A DNA stretch of 51,977 nt from NCBI GenBank assembly GCA_947366545.1, contig CANBAL010000007.1:1-51977 (forward strand), in the 5' to 3' direction. The DNA comes from an uncultured Clostridia bacterium (GTDB lineage: Bacteria; Bacillota; Clostridia; Christensenellales; UBA1242). The translations under genes were made by a program, and so were the position numbers. How positions within the stretch are numbered: the first letter of the stretch is position 1; each line of letters starts with the position of its first letter. This document shows positions 9,709 to 17,670 of this stretch, piece after piece. The notes under the pieces were generated by a model. It made no database searches and was not told the DNA's origin. It worked only from the letters and a program-made list of their open reading frames with translations.

Positions 9709-9855
9709 CTGGGGAGACACCATCTCGTCAGTCGCTCACAAATCTATGATTTGGCTCGCTGCCTCGATGGTTTCCCGTCCCAGTCTCCTTCCGTAATGGG
9801 TCCTTCTGAATTTCAAGAGCGGGCATAGCCCTGTTACTTTGAAATTCGCCAGTCC
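9709..9855 (-). ncRNA. Copy A of a three-copy structured RNA family
   Basis: Read on the minus strand it begins GGACTGGCG and ends GGTGTCTCCCCAG. A 5' hairpin pairs GAATTTC with GAAATTC around an inner GGGC/GCCC. The core AAGGACCCATTACGG is followed by GGGACGGGAAACC. The 3' domain nests GGAGAC/GTCTCC, then ACCATC/GATGGT, then a CAAATC/GATTTG hairpin. The order and core match copies B (15155) and C (37965), while stem sequences differ. The 147-nt element fills the gap between the SHOCT gene and tadA, with a T5 run at its 3' end. I do not recognise it as RNase P, tmRNA, SRP, 6S or T-box. Confidence 0.65.
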
Positions 9856-9864
9856 AAATTTTAA

Positions 9865-10320
9865 TTATTGTACAGCCCCAGGCTGTTTTCTTTTACTTTT
9901 AAAGAAGTTTTGTAATAGGGCTTTGCCTTCTTCACAATTTTCTTGTTCTAGCAGTACTTTGTGGTTTAAACGGTTGCTTTTCAAAATACTTTCGCAAAGG
10001 TGGTCGTTTGCGGTAGTGTCCGTGGCGCCATATATTACTTTTTTTATTCTTGCATTTGCAATCGCTCCCGCACACATCGGACAAGGCTCAAGGGTGACAT
10101 AGATTTCTGCGTTATCAAGTCTCCAAGAATGGAGTTTTTTGCAAGCCTTTTCAATAGCGATAATCTCGGCATGCTTGGTTGCATTTTGTAAACCTTCTCT
10201 TTGGTTGTGTCCTCTTGCAATGATTTTTCCCTCCAAAACGATAACCGCGCCAATAGGCACCTCTTGTTTTTGTAGCGCTTTTTCTGCTTCTTTCAACGCT
10301 GCTCTCATAAATTTCGACAT
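9865..10320 (-). CDS. tadA: tRNA-specific adenosine deaminase TadA
   Basis: The 151-aa protein has the cytidine-deaminase-fold zinc site: H50-A-E52 (ATKHAEIIAIEKA) and PCPMCAG with C80 and C83. E52 is the proton shuttle. It converts A34 to inosine in tRNA-Arg(ACG), allowing decoding of CGN codons. VPIGAVIV and GRGHN-type N-terminal motifs (here ARGHNQRE) are as in the family. GAGG lies 8 nt before ATG 10320. The C-terminal tail KSKRKQPGAVQ is short and basic. Copy A of the RNA family follows immediately on the same strand. Confidence 0.95.
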   Translation of the reverse strand: MSKFMRAALKEAEKALQKQEVPIGAVIVLEGKIIARGHNQREGLQNATKHAEIIAIEKACKKLHSWRLDNAEIYVTLEPCPMCAGAIANARIKKVIYGATDTTANDHLCESILKSNRLNHKVLLEQENCEEGKALLQNFFKSKRKQPGAVQ

Positions 10321-10388
10321 TTATCGCACCTCACTTGCTTATTTTTTATAATGATAATGTTTTCGCCATACATTTGTAAAGAGATTTC

Positions 10389-10417
10389 TTGTATTTTGTA
10401 AGAAAATGTTATATAAT
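10389..10417 (+). promoter_or_regulatory. Promoter of the CPBP/rlmH operon (near-leaderless)
   Basis: TTGTAT (10389-10394), 17 bp and TATAAT (10412-10417). ATG 10427 follows 9 nt later, leaving a leader of at most about 3 nt. Confidence 0.65.
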
Positions 10418-10426
10418 TAATTTATT

Positions 10427-11389
10427 ATGGATAAAAAAGTAACATTTCGACGCAATTATTATACCAGTGATGATAGTGGCAAGACATATCTTATTGCCTT
10501 GCTTTTTCCATTAGTGGTGGCATTGATATGGTCGTTCATATGCGTGGGGATAGGCTCTAGTCTTGGCATAGAGGATGTAAGTAAAGAGCTTTGGTATATC
10601 ATACCAAGTCTAGTGCTAACACAACTTTCCCTGCTCGGAGTATTTTTAGTTTATAATAAAAGTGCTAAGGTGGCTTGCAGCGCAGCAAATGTAAAATTTA
10701 GGATAGGCTGGAAAAACACCTTGGTTTGCATTGCTATTGGTGCGATATGCTTGTTTGGATTTATCTGTTTAGCTTCATGCTTTGATGAACTTTTAAGGAC
10801 AATAGGCTATGGGGTCAAGGAGGACCTTGGTATACCACTTGATAATTTTGGTTGGTTTATTCTCACTGCAATAATAGGCGGTGTATTGCCTGCAATTTGT
10901 GAAGAGTTAATTTTTAGGGGAATAATCCTTAATGGCCTTCGTAAAAATATGAAGGATGGGCTTGCCATAGTGCTTTCCGCTGCTATGTTCGCCATCATGC
11001 ATGGAAGTTTGCAACAACTTATTTATCCATTCTGTATGGGGCTGGTCTTTGGCTTTATTGCGGTAAGGACAGGCTCGACATTAAGCAGTATGATAATCCA
11101 TGTAGTAAGCAACACGCTTTCAGTATTTATGGCATATCTTCAAATCAAATATAATTTCAGTCTTGCATTTGTCAATGAGTGGTGGTATTATCTAATAGCA
11201 ATTCTTGGTGTGGCACTCGTAGGACTTGCAATATTCTTAATTGATAAGTTCCATTTCAAAGGGAAAAATCAAGGAGAATGTGAGAAATTTGAAAATTCAA
11301 AACTTTCGATATTCCTCTATGTGTCGATATTTGTCGGTCTAGTAATACTAATTTTTAATATCGTGTGGAATTTTCAGCATCCAATATAA
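10427..11389 (+). CDS. CPBP-family intramembrane metalloprotease (first of two)
   Basis: The 320-aa polytopic protein has about eight hydrophobic segments. The CPBP/Abi (CAAX protease-like) motifs are all present: EELIFRG (ICEELIFRGIIL, about 162-173), FAIMHGS with the motif-2 His, and IIHVVSN with the motif-3 His and Asn. The family includes Rce1-like proteases and bacterial proteins for bacteriocin immunity or regulated membrane proteolysis. It starts with no ribosome site and a promoter 9 nt upstream. A second CPBP gene begins 24 nt downstream. The substrate is unknown. Confidence 0.85.
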   Translation: MDKKVTFRRNYYTSDDSGKTYLIALLFPLVVALIWSFICVGIGSSLGIEDVSKELWYIIPSLVLTQLSLLGVFLVYNKSAKVACSAANVKFRIGWKNTLVCIAIGAICLFGFICLASCFDELLRTIGYGVKEDLGIPLDNFGWFILTAIIGGVLPAICEELIFRGIILNGLRKNMKDGLAIVLSAAMFAIMHGSLQQLIYPFCMGLVFGFIAVRTGSTLSSMIIHVVSNTLSVFMAYLQIKYNFSLAFVNEWWYYLIAILGVALVGLAIFLIDKFHFKGKNQGECEKFENSKLSIFLYVSIFVGLVILIFNIVWNFQHPI

Positions 11390-11413
11390 GTAACATAATA
11401 CAAAGGGAAATAT

Positions 11414-12553
11414 ATGAACATAAAACAAAAAACTTCGCAAAATTCAATTTTAACCTATTTTCTCATAATAGTTGGTTTCGTGGGGATCAGGGCATTGTCC
11501 GCATTAGGTCTTTTGTCATTCTTAGGTGAATATGTTTCATATGTTTTCACAATAGTGGTGCAGATAGGATTGCTTTTCTGCTTGTCGGTGTTCATGTTTA
11601 GCGGCTTGCAAAAGCAAAAAATAAAGACCACTTTTAAGTTTTACGGCTATAAAAAGATATCGCCCAAAGCTTTGGTCATTACAATAGCACTTGGCGTTAT
11701 TGTATTCTTCTTAAATATCTTTGTGGCAGGTTTCTTTGATACAATCTTGGAGGCACTAGGGTATAACTTCCGCCAAAGTGAGCCTTTAACTTCTTATCCA
11801 GTTTATCTGCTGTTTGTAAATATAATTTTCACGGCGGTGCTGCCAGCAATATGTGAAGAGACTGCACATAGGGGCTTGCTGCTAAAAGGACAAAGCGGAC
11901 TTGGTCAAAAGCAGGCATTAATTATTTCTTCTTTATTATTTGGACTATTGCACCTTAATATAGAGCAGTTTTTCTATGCAACTATCATCGGCTTCTTTTT
12001 AGGCTATATTTCAATCATATGTGATAGTATATATCCCGCAATGATAATACATTTTATGAATAATGCGCTAAGCGTTTATTCTGGCTTTGCATCCTTTCAT
12101 AAACTCACTTTTGCGAAGATATTGTCGCTTCCATACACCTTCATTCAAAACAACTTCTTCCTCGGTTTCCTCTTTATAATTTTGTTAGTAATTCTTCTAA
12201 TAATGTCGGGCTATTATCTCATGAAAAAACTGTTCATGGAGACGGCGGGCAAGAATATGGCAAATGTGCAAATGGAACTTTATAAAGAGCTTGCGAAAAA
12301 TGATTATATAAATGATATTGAGCAGTCGAAGGCCGAACTAGAAGGAAAGAAGAATGTAGAAACCAAGGTGAATTTGCAGGAGATATTCATTGATAAAAAT
12401 ATTAAACTTGGACTCATGACCGATCTTGATAGACAACTTTTATCTAATAAAACACAAAATAAACCTTCAAAGATTGCGATAGCGATAATGGTGGCAAGTT
12501 TCATTCTTACGGTAGGAATAACAATATTCACCTTTGTTTGGGGCGTGATATGA
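11414..12553 (+). CDS. CPBP-family intramembrane metalloprotease (second of two)
   Basis: The 379-aa polytopic paralogue of the preceding gene carries EETAHRG (ICEETAHRGLLL), FGLLHLN and IIHFMNNALS as the three CPBP metal or catalytic motifs. In place of the commoner EExxFR the motif reads EETAHRG, keeping both Glu and the Arg. An ~80-residue soluble stretch (about 285-350, rich in K/E, including ELAKNDYINDIEQSKAELEG) precedes a final TM helix. This layout is not part of the core domain. GGGAAATAT precedes ATG 11414. The stop overlaps the rlmH start (ATGA at 12550-12553), so translation is probably coupled. Confidence 0.85.
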   Translation: MNIKQKTSQNSILTYFLIIVGFVGIRALSALGLLSFLGEYVSYVFTIVVQIGLLFCLSVFMFSGLQKQKIKTTFKFYGYKKISPKALVITIALGVIVFFLNIFVAGFFDTILEALGYNFRQSEPLTSYPVYLLFVNIIFTAVLPAICEETAHRGLLLKGQSGLGQKQALIISSLLFGLLHLNIEQFFYATIIGFFLGYISIICDSIYPAMIIHFMNNALSVYSGFASFHKLTFAKILSLPYTFIQNNFFLGFLFIILLVILLIMSGYYLMKKLFMETAGKNMANVQMELYKELAKNDYINDIEQSKAELEGKKNVETKVNLQEIFIDKNIKLGLMTDLDRQLLSNKTQNKPSKIAIAIMVASFILTVGITIFTFVWGVI

Positions 12554-13008
12554 TAAGTGTAAAGATAGTATGCGTTGGCAACTTAAAGGAAAAGTTTTGG
12601 ATAGATGCCTGCGAAGAATATAAAAAAAGATTATCCCGTTTCTGTAAACTTACAATGGTGGAGATAGAGGAACAAAATAAATATAACGAGGTGCCGCTTA
12701 TTCTTAAAAGGGAGGGGGAACTTGTTGCAAAAAATCTCACCAAAAACACCGCGGTACTTGCGATAGAAGGTAAGCAGCATTCCAGCGAGGAGTTTGCTGC
12801 CTTCCTCTCAAAACAGGGTATGGAAAGCGGAGAAATCACCTTTGTCATAGGCGGCTCTTATGGCATAGATGATGAAATAAAAAAATCAGCCCGCCATAAA
12901 ATATCTTTTGGCAGGGCTACATATCCTCATAACCTAGCGAGGGTAATGCTGCTTGAGCAAATTTATCGCGGATTTATGATAAATGAGGGAAGCAGTTATC
13001 ATAAGTAA
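12550..13008 (+). CDS. rlmH: 23S rRNA (pseudouridine-1915 N3)-methyltransferase RlmH
   Basis: The 152-aa SPOUT-fold methyltransferase shows the family signatures: IVCVGNLKEKFW at the N-terminus, LAIEGKQHSSEEFA, FVIGGSYGIDDEI (SAM-binding knot) and the C-terminal YPHNLARVMLLEQIYRGFMI then YHK. It methylates m3-psi1915 in helix 69 of 23S rRNA on the assembled 70S ribosome. The C-terminal SYHK motif is intact. It starts at ATG 12550, overlapping the upstream stop by 4 nt. Its pairing with CPBP proteases looks like operon economy rather than function. Confidence 0.96.
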   Translation: MISVKIVCVGNLKEKFWIDACEEYKKRLSRFCKLTMVEIEEQNKYNEVPLILKREGELVAKNLTKNTAVLAIEGKQHSSEEFAAFLSKQGMESGEITFVIGGSYGIDDEIKKSARHKISFGRATYPHNLARVMLLEQIYRGFMINEGSSYHK

Positions 13009-13080
13009 TCAAATCAGAAGGGAAAAGATAACTGCAATCGAGATAGATAAAATTATATAAAAAGACCATTCTTTACTCAT
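13009..13080 (-). CDS. 23-aa single-TM small protein
   Basis: A minus-strand ATG at 13080 is preceded by AGGAG with 6-nt spacing and reaches TGA at 13009-13011. The peptide starts MSKEWSFY and continues as an uninterrupted hydrophobic helix (IILSISIAVIFSLL). It would be a membrane micropeptide. It lies 51 nt downstream of the DUF378 gene on the same strand and ends 1 nt from the rlmH stop. The strong ribosome site and clean charged-start-plus-helix layout support coding. Function is unknown. Confidence 0.55.
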   Translation of the reverse strand: MSKEWSFYIILSISIAVIFSLLI

Positions 13081-13131
13081 TTTTTACTCCTGTAGTCACA
13101 AAAAAGGAAAGGATGCATATAAATTAGTAAA

Positions 13132-13497
13132 CTACTCATCATCTTTAAGATGCTCATTAAGCAATCCTTCTTCGCCTTTGTAGTGGTTTTCTTCTGGCAT
13201 AAATTCACTAGAGGCTTCAACTTGGGAGTGAGCGGGTTCTTGCTTTTTCATTTTGGCGATGTTTTTAGCGACATCTTCCTTGTTTCGTCTAGAGAAGATG
13301 TTGACTTTGCCCTTGCCTTTAATGACTTTGAATACAAAAAGAAGACAACCAACGCCGATAAGGATGTATATAATCCTAGAAAGGATGCTGCCTTGAAAGC
13401 CGAAGATGCCGGCGACAAAATCGTATTGAAGAAGACCAATCATCAGCCAGTTTATGCAGCCAATCACCATTAAAAGGAAACCGATAATAGTAAGCAT
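13132..13497 (-). CDS. DUF378-family membrane protein with charged tail
   Basis: The 121-aa protein has two TM helices matching DUF378 (YuzA-like): IGFLLMVIGCINWLMIGLL and GFQGSILSRIIYILIGVGCL. A hydrophilic, mostly charged tail of about 60 residues follows (FSRRNKEDVAKNIAKMKK..LKDDE). The canonical DUF378 protein is about 60-80 aa, so the tail is an extension. The start at 13497 is chosen because GGAGG lies 5 nt before it; the frame opens 12 nt earlier. It is probably co-transcribed with the 23-aa peptide downstream. Function is unknown. Confidence 0.75.
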   Translation of the reverse strand: MLTIIGFLLMVIGCINWLMIGLLQYDFVAGIFGFQGSILSRIIYILIGVGCLLFVFKVIKGKGKVNIFSRRNKEDVAKNIAKMKKQEPAHSQVEASSEFMPEENHYKGEEGLLNEHLKDDE

Positions 13498-13598
13498 AAA
13501 AACCTCCATTTCGCATAGTTTAAATATATTGTTTGCAAAAAATGAAGAAGTATGAGTAAAACAAATAAAAAATATCTAGGAAAAAAGTGGAAAATTAT

Positions 13599-13627
13599 TT
13601 GACATTTTGCGTTAGCAAAGGTATAAT
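13599..13627 (+). promoter_or_regulatory. greA promoter (consensus)
   Basis: TTGACA (13599-13604), 17 bp and TATAAT (13622-13627) form a perfect consensus, about 25 nt before the AAAAGGAG ribosome site of greA. Confidence 0.9.
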
Positions 13628-13660
13628 ACAACCTAGTTTCAAATCAAAAGGAGACAAAAC

Positions 13661-14131
13661 ATGGAAAAGCATTACTTAACAGTTGAAGGAAAGAAGAATC
13701 TCGAGGAAAAACTTGCATATTTCAAATCAGTACGCAGGGTAGAGGTAGCGAAGAAGATAGGGATGGCAAGGGAATTTGGTGATTTGTCTGAGAACTCTGA
13801 GTATGATGCTGCCAAAGAGGAGCAGGCACAGGTAGAGGCAGAGATCAGTGAAATGGAAGATATCCTTTTGTCATGTGAAATAATAAATAAGAAAAAACTT
13901 GATAGTGATACAATCAGTATTGGCAGTCAGGTTACCCTTTATGATGAAGAATTTGATGAAGAAGTGACATATAAAATTCTTGGCTCTACAGAAAGTGACC
14001 CAGCAAAGGGTATAATTTCCAACCTTTCACCAGTAGGGTCAGCGTTACTCGGCCATAAGAAGGGGGACATTGTAACAGTAAGTATGCCTACAGGGGATAT
14101 GAGGTATAAAATCTTAGATATTAGCTTATAA
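13661..14131 (+). CDS. greA: Transcription elongation factor GreA
   Basis: The 156-aa protein has the GreA two-domain form. The N-terminal antiparallel coiled coil reads YLTVEGKKNLEEKLAYFK, then IGMAREFGDLSENSEYDAAK, where the acidic loop D-L-S-E-N-S-E-Y carries the catalytic Asp/Glu. The C-terminal FKBP-like domain includes ISNLSPVGSALLGHKKGD. It enters the RNA polymerase secondary channel and stimulates transcript cleavage to rescue backtracked complexes. Start ATG 13661 follows AAAAGGAG. It is monocistronic from a perfect consensus promoter. Confidence 0.97.
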   Translation: MEKHYLTVEGKKNLEEKLAYFKSVRRVEVAKKIGMAREFGDLSENSEYDAAKEEQAQVEAEISEMEDILLSCEIINKKKLDSDTISIGSQVTLYDEEFDEEVTYKILGSTESDPAKGIISNLSPVGSALLGHKKGDIVTVSMPTGDMRYKILDISL

Positions 14132-14135
14132 TTAG

Positions 14136-14164
14136 TTGTTTTTTTTAGTATCATAATGTATAAT
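14136..14164 (+). promoter_or_regulatory. Leaderless-type promoter
   Basis: TTGTTT (14136-14141), 17 bp and TATAAT (14159-14164). Start codons ATG 14169, 14175 and 14178 follow after 4, 10 and 13 nt, so the transcript has almost no leader. Confidence 0.7.
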
Positions 14165-14168
14165 AAAA

Positions 14169-15101
14169 ATGCGTATGATGTTTAAAAATTCTTTAAGACT
14201 ATTGTCATCCAACTTTGATAAAGTGTGGAAATTGCTTGTATATAAACTTATATCACTCGGGGTAGTGATAGCTTTGCTCGCGCCATTTTGGAATGAGTAT
14301 TTGTCTTTTGCCACCACGGCGTATAATGAGTTTGAACTCGGCTCATTTTTCGCAACAGGCACATTTTATGGGATTAATGTGGCTACTGCGCTCACATCAT
14401 TATGTCGTGCGGTGCTCATGTTTTTCTCACTTATGTTTACAAGTAATGTTTGGCTTGGAATATATTTTGTAGTGATAGTATTTTTCATTCGCCCAATTTT
14501 AGGTAATATTGGTAAGTATGTAATGAGTGAAATGCTTTATTACTATATGGCAACAAGTTCAAAACATAGTTTCACTGGCGCACTGCTGCGTACATTAAAT
14601 AAGTCACTTCTTTATGCACTTCTAAGGACGCTATATAATGTGTTCTTTGACGGTCTTGTGCTTATAAGTTTGTTTGGTCTTACAAGGATTACAAATCCAA
14701 ATTACGCCTATGCAATGCCAATACTCATAGTTATCGTGCCAAGCATACTCCTTGCTTTCCGCGAGGTATTCAATGCGGGTTGGGCGCCAGCAATGGTGGT
14801 GTTTGATAATAACGCAGTCAAAGCCTATCCAAAGGGGATGAAGGCAAGTTTAAGGCGTGGTGCAAGGGTTTATTCCACAGCATTTGTAATTTATATTCTT
14901 GCATTTGTATTAAGTATGGTATTAGGATTGTATGCTTTGATAATAATATTACCAGTAGTGTTCCCACTTATAGATGTTTTTGGAATGGTAATGTTTTTCT
15001 CAAGTCAGGGTATGAGATTCTATGTAGATGCTGATACAATATTGACACCAAAAAAACTTGAAGAAGTTGATAAAATTGACGACGCAAAATATCTATTATA
15101 A
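14169..15101 (+). CDS. Unknown multi-pass membrane protein
   Basis: The 310-aa protein has about six hydrophobic segments (near residues 25-43, 72-95, 97-118, 152-180, 188-208 and 235-290). It has polar loops but no motif I recognise. It starts MRMMFKNS; any of the three closely spaced ATGs could be used. The conserved-looking segment FREVFNAGWAPAMVVFDNNAVKAYPKGMKASLR (quoted in parts) could be a cytoplasmic loop with basic residues. No signal peptide or nucleotide site is seen. It is transcribed alone by a leaderless promoter. Copy B of the RNA family lies downstream on the same strand. Confidence 0.7.
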   Translation: MRMMFKNSLRLLSSNFDKVWKLLVYKLISLGVVIALLAPFWNEYLSFATTAYNEFELGSFFATGTFYGINVATALTSLCRAVLMFFSLMFTSNVWLGIYFVVIVFFIRPILGNIGKYVMSEMLYYYMATSSKHSFTGALLRTLNKSLLYALLRTLYNVFFDGLVLISLFGLTRITNPNYAYAMPILIVIVPSILLAFREVFNAGWAPAMVVFDNNAVKAYPKGMKASLRRGARVYSTAFVIYILAFVLSMVLGLYALIIILPVVFPLIDVFGMVMFFSSQGMRFYVDADTILTPKKLEEVDKIDDAKYLL

Positions 15102-15115
15102 TATGATAATTAACT

Positions 15116-15144
15116 TTGGTAGAAATATCAAAGAGCATTATATA
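15116..15144 (+). promoter_or_regulatory. Candidate promoter for RNA copy B
   Basis: TTGGTA (15116-15121), 17 bp and TATATA (15139-15144). The expected start point is within a few bases of the 5' GGACTGG at 15155, which supports that base as the RNA start. Confidence 0.4.
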
Positions 15145-15154
15145 TAAATTTTTT

Positions 15155-15351
15155 GGACTGGCGAATTTCAAAGTAACAGGACTATTATACACCCCAAAAA
15201 CAGCAAGTGTTTTCAGGGAACCCCGTAGTCCGCTCTTGAAATTCAAAAGGACCCTTTACGGAGGGAGATTGGGACGGGGAACCGTCGAGATAGCGAGTTA
15301 GGCTTGCTTTTGCAAACCGTGTCCGCGTCTATCGAGATGGTGCCTCCCCAG
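15155..15351 (+). ncRNA. Copy B of a three-copy structured RNA family (rnj leader position)
   Basis: The 197-nt element shares ends and core with copies A and C. GAATTTCAA/TTGAAATTC forms the 5' stem with an inner GGACTA/TAGTCC. The core is AAGGACCCTTTACGG and GGGACGGGGAACC. The 3' domain has GGGAG/CTCCC, ACCGTC/GATGGT (a G-U where copy A has A-U), GATAG/CTATC and a GCTTGC/GCAAAC hairpin. GTGTCCGCGT recurs in copy C. It ends 16 nt before the TTG start of rnj. It could therefore be the structured 5' leader of the RNase J mRNA as well as a free RNA. Confidence 0.65.
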
Positions 15352-15367
15352 AAAAAAGGAGTGAAAA

Positions 15368-17023
15368 TTGAACAATAAAGTAAAAATCACCTTTTTGGGC
15401 GGTGTAGGTGAGATAGGTAAAAATATGACCGCCATAGAGTATGAAAATGAGATTATCGTTGTGGACGCAGGTCTTACCTTCCCAGACGATGAACTCCCAG
15501 GGATAGATATAGTTATTCCAGATATTTCATATCTTCTTGCTAATAAGGATAAGGTGAAGGCGATACTGCTCACACACGGACATGAGGATCATATAGGTGC
15601 TCTTCCTTTTGTGCTTGAACAGTTGAATGTGCCAGTATATGGCTCGCGCCTTACACTTGCACTTGTTGAGAATAAACTGAAGGAGCATCCAAAGGTAAAA
15701 TTCAAAGGCATTTCAGTTAAGCCAAGAAATGTCCTTAAGCTTGGCAATTTCACTATTGAGTTTATCAAAGTCAGCCACTCTATTGCCGGCTCGCTTGCGC
15801 TTTGCATAACCACACCTGCAGGAAATATCGTTCATACTGGTGACTTTAAAGTGGACTATGAGCCTATAGACGGTGAGATGATAGATCTTCCTAGACTTGG
15901 TGAAATCGGTAAACGCGGGGTAAACCTATTATTATGTGAAAGTACCAATGTCTGCCGTAAAGGTTTTACTATGAGTGAAAAATCGGTAGGCCGCGCACTT
16001 GAAGAGATAATCAAATCGCACGCACAAAACAGGATTATTGTTGCAACCTTTGCTTCAAACATTCACAGACTTCAACAGATTATGGACCTTGCCGAAAAAT
16101 ATAAAAGGAAGGTTGCTTTCACTGGCCGCAGTATGATTAATGTCAGTGAGGTCGCATATAAACTCGGTGAACTCAAATATAATCGCGATAATATCATTGA
16201 TATAGAAAAGGTTGATAAATGTGACGATAAGGAAATTCTCATAATTACAACAGGCAGCCAAGGCGAGCCAATGAGTGCACTCACTCGTATGGCAGCCGGC
16301 GAATTTAAGCAAATTAAACTCCGCGAGAACGACCTTATCATACTTTCCGCATCACCAATCCCAGGCAATGAAAAGAATGTCTATAATGTCATCAATGCTC
16401 TCTATAAACTTGGTGCAGATGTCATTTATGACGAACTTGCTGATGTCCATGTATCAGGTCACGCTTGTCAAGAGGAATTGAAACTTATGCATAGCCTAGT
16501 AAAACCAAAGCATTTTATCCCTGTTCACGGCGAATATAGACACCTCAAAGTGCATAAAGAACTTGCTATGACACTCGGCATGGAGGAGCGCAATATTGTG
16601 ATACCAAGCCTAGGAATGCAGGTGGAACTCTCGCCAAATTCAATTAAGCAAGCGGGCTTTGTCACCGCAGGACAAAAACTTATTGACGGAATCGGTATCG
16701 GTGATATGGATAGTAATGTTCTTCGTGAAAGGAAACAACTTGCCGAAGAGGGCATTTGCGTTGTCTGTGTAGATATAAATAATGTTTCTGGCACTGTATC
16801 TGGCGACCCATTTATAATCACAAGGGGTGTGGTTTATGCTGATGAGCAGGAGTCCTTTGTACAAGACGCTAAGGCAGCAATCATCGCTTCACTTAAGGAG
16901 CAAGACCTTCGTGGTATGGAGCCTGCGGTAATTAAACAGTCAATAAGACGTAATATATCCAACTTTATTTATAGACGCACTAAGCGTAGACCTATGATAA
17001 TCACAATAGTTACACTCGATTAG
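15368..17023 (+). CDS. rnj: Ribonuclease J
   Basis: The 551-aa metallo-beta-lactamase/beta-CASP nuclease has FLGGVGEIGKNM at the N-terminus, the zinc motif HGHEDHIG (70-77) and HSIAGSLAL. Further downstream come HTGDFKVD, the beta-CASP motifs (TFASNIHRLQQ, TTGSQGEPMSAL), HVSGHACQEEL and PVHGEYRHLK. It has 5'-3' exonuclease and endonuclease activity and takes part in mRNA decay and rRNA maturation. The start is TTG 15368, with GGAG 6 nt upstream; an overlapping GTG is out of frame. It heads a run with trmR-like, PAP2, tsaE and tsaB genes. The RNA element 16 nt upstream is the notable regulatory context. Confidence 0.95.
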   Translation: MNNKVKITFLGGVGEIGKNMTAIEYENEIIVVDAGLTFPDDELPGIDIVIPDISYLLANKDKVKAILLTHGHEDHIGALPFVLEQLNVPVYGSRLTLALVENKLKEHPKVKFKGISVKPRNVLKLGNFTIEFIKVSHSIAGSLALCITTPAGNIVHTGDFKVDYEPIDGEMIDLPRLGEIGKRGVNLLLCESTNVCRKGFTMSEKSVGRALEEIIKSHAQNRIIVATFASNIHRLQQIMDLAEKYKRKVAFTGRSMINVSEVAYKLGELKYNRDNIIDIEKVDKCDDKEILIITTGSQGEPMSALTRMAAGEFKQIKLRENDLIILSASPIPGNEKNVYNVINALYKLGADVIYDELADVHVSGHACQEELKLMHSLVKPKHFIPVHGEYRHLKVHKELAMTLGMEERNIVIPSLGMQVELSPNSIKQAGFVTAGQKLIDGIGIGDMDSNVLRERKQLAEEGICVVCVDINNVSGTVSGDPFIITRGVVYADEQESFVQDAKAAIIASLKEQDLRGMEPAVIKQSIRRNISNFIYRRTKRRPMIITIVTLD

Positions 17024-17034
17024 AGGTTGGGAAG

Positions 17035-17628
17035 ATGTTAGAAAAACTCAAGGCTTACGCATTAAAAAATGGCGTGCCAATAGTGCGTGAAGAGAGCGGG
17101 AAATTGCTATATAAGGAGTGCGAAAAGCGTCAGCCGAAAAGAATACTTGAAATCGGCACCGCAATAGGTTACTCCGGCATTTTAATGCTCTCTGCCGCAA
17201 AGGAAGCCCACCTTACGACTATTGAGAAGGATGATAACATGATAAACCTTGCTCGTCAAAATTTTGACGCGGCAGGACTTACAAATCGTGTAACTTTGTA
17301 CCATGAAGACGCTATTGTCACACTTGAACAACTTTCTATAACTGGCGAGAAATTTGATTTTATTTTTCTTGACGGGGCCAAAGGGCAGTATATAAAGTAC
17401 CTTCCATACCTAAAACAGATGTTAAATAAAGGCGGACTTTTGTTTGCGGATGATATATATTTCCACGGCCTAGTAAAACAAGAGGGGATTATTCCGCATA
17501 AAAACAGGTCGCTCGTTAACAATCTTCGCAAATTTATTTCCGCCCTTGAAAGTGATAAAGATTTGGAAACGGAATTTCTTGACCTTGAAGACGGAATATC
17601 AATTAGTAGATTTAAAGCAACAAAATAA
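17035..17628 (+). CDS. TrmR/YrrM-like SAM-dependent O-methyltransferase
   Basis: The 197-aa class I methyltransferase carries ILEIGTAIGYSGILML (SAM-binding motif I, about 38-53), TTIEKDDNMINLARQNF and FDFIFLDGAKGQYIKYLP with the metal-binding Asp. LLFADDIYFHG and a closing NSR/KNRSLVNNLRKF segment follow. The catechol-O-MT-like pattern with DGxKxQY is typical of TrmR, which methylates 5-hydroxyuridine at the wobble position of tRNA. GAGGTTGGGAAG precedes ATG 17035. It follows rnj by 11 nt, so the two are co-transcribed. The substrate assignment is by family resemblance. Confidence 0.8.
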   Translation: MLEKLKAYALKNGVPIVREESGKLLYKECEKRQPKRILEIGTAIGYSGILMLSAAKEAHLTTIEKDDNMINLARQNFDAAGLTNRVTLYHEDAIVTLEQLSITGEKFDFIFLDGAKGQYIKYLPYLKQMLNKGGLLFADDIYFHGLVKQEGIIPHKNRSLVNNLRKFISALESDKDLETEFLDLEDGISISRFKATK

Positions 17629-17634
17629 AATTTG

Positions 17635-17663
17635 TTGTTTTTTTTTGATATATTTGATACAAT
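17635..17663 (+). promoter_or_regulatory. Leaderless-type promoter of the PAP2-tsaE-tsaB genes
   Basis: TTGTTT (17635-17640), 17 bp and TACAAT (17658-17663), with ATG 17671 after 7 nt. No ribosome site intervenes. Confidence 0.65.
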
Positions 17664-17670
17664 ATTAATT

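Noticed and set aside
9709-9855. T-box, RNase P, tmRNA, 6S or SRP RNA for the three-copy family
   Set aside because: None of the conserved boxes (T-box AGGGTGGNACCGCG, RNase P GAGGAAAGTCC, tmRNA ends, SRP GGAAGNNAGCA tetraloop) fit. Three copies in 30 kb also argue against single-copy housekeeping RNAs. A HEARO/omega-type orphan was considered but there is no IscB or TnpB gene in the window.
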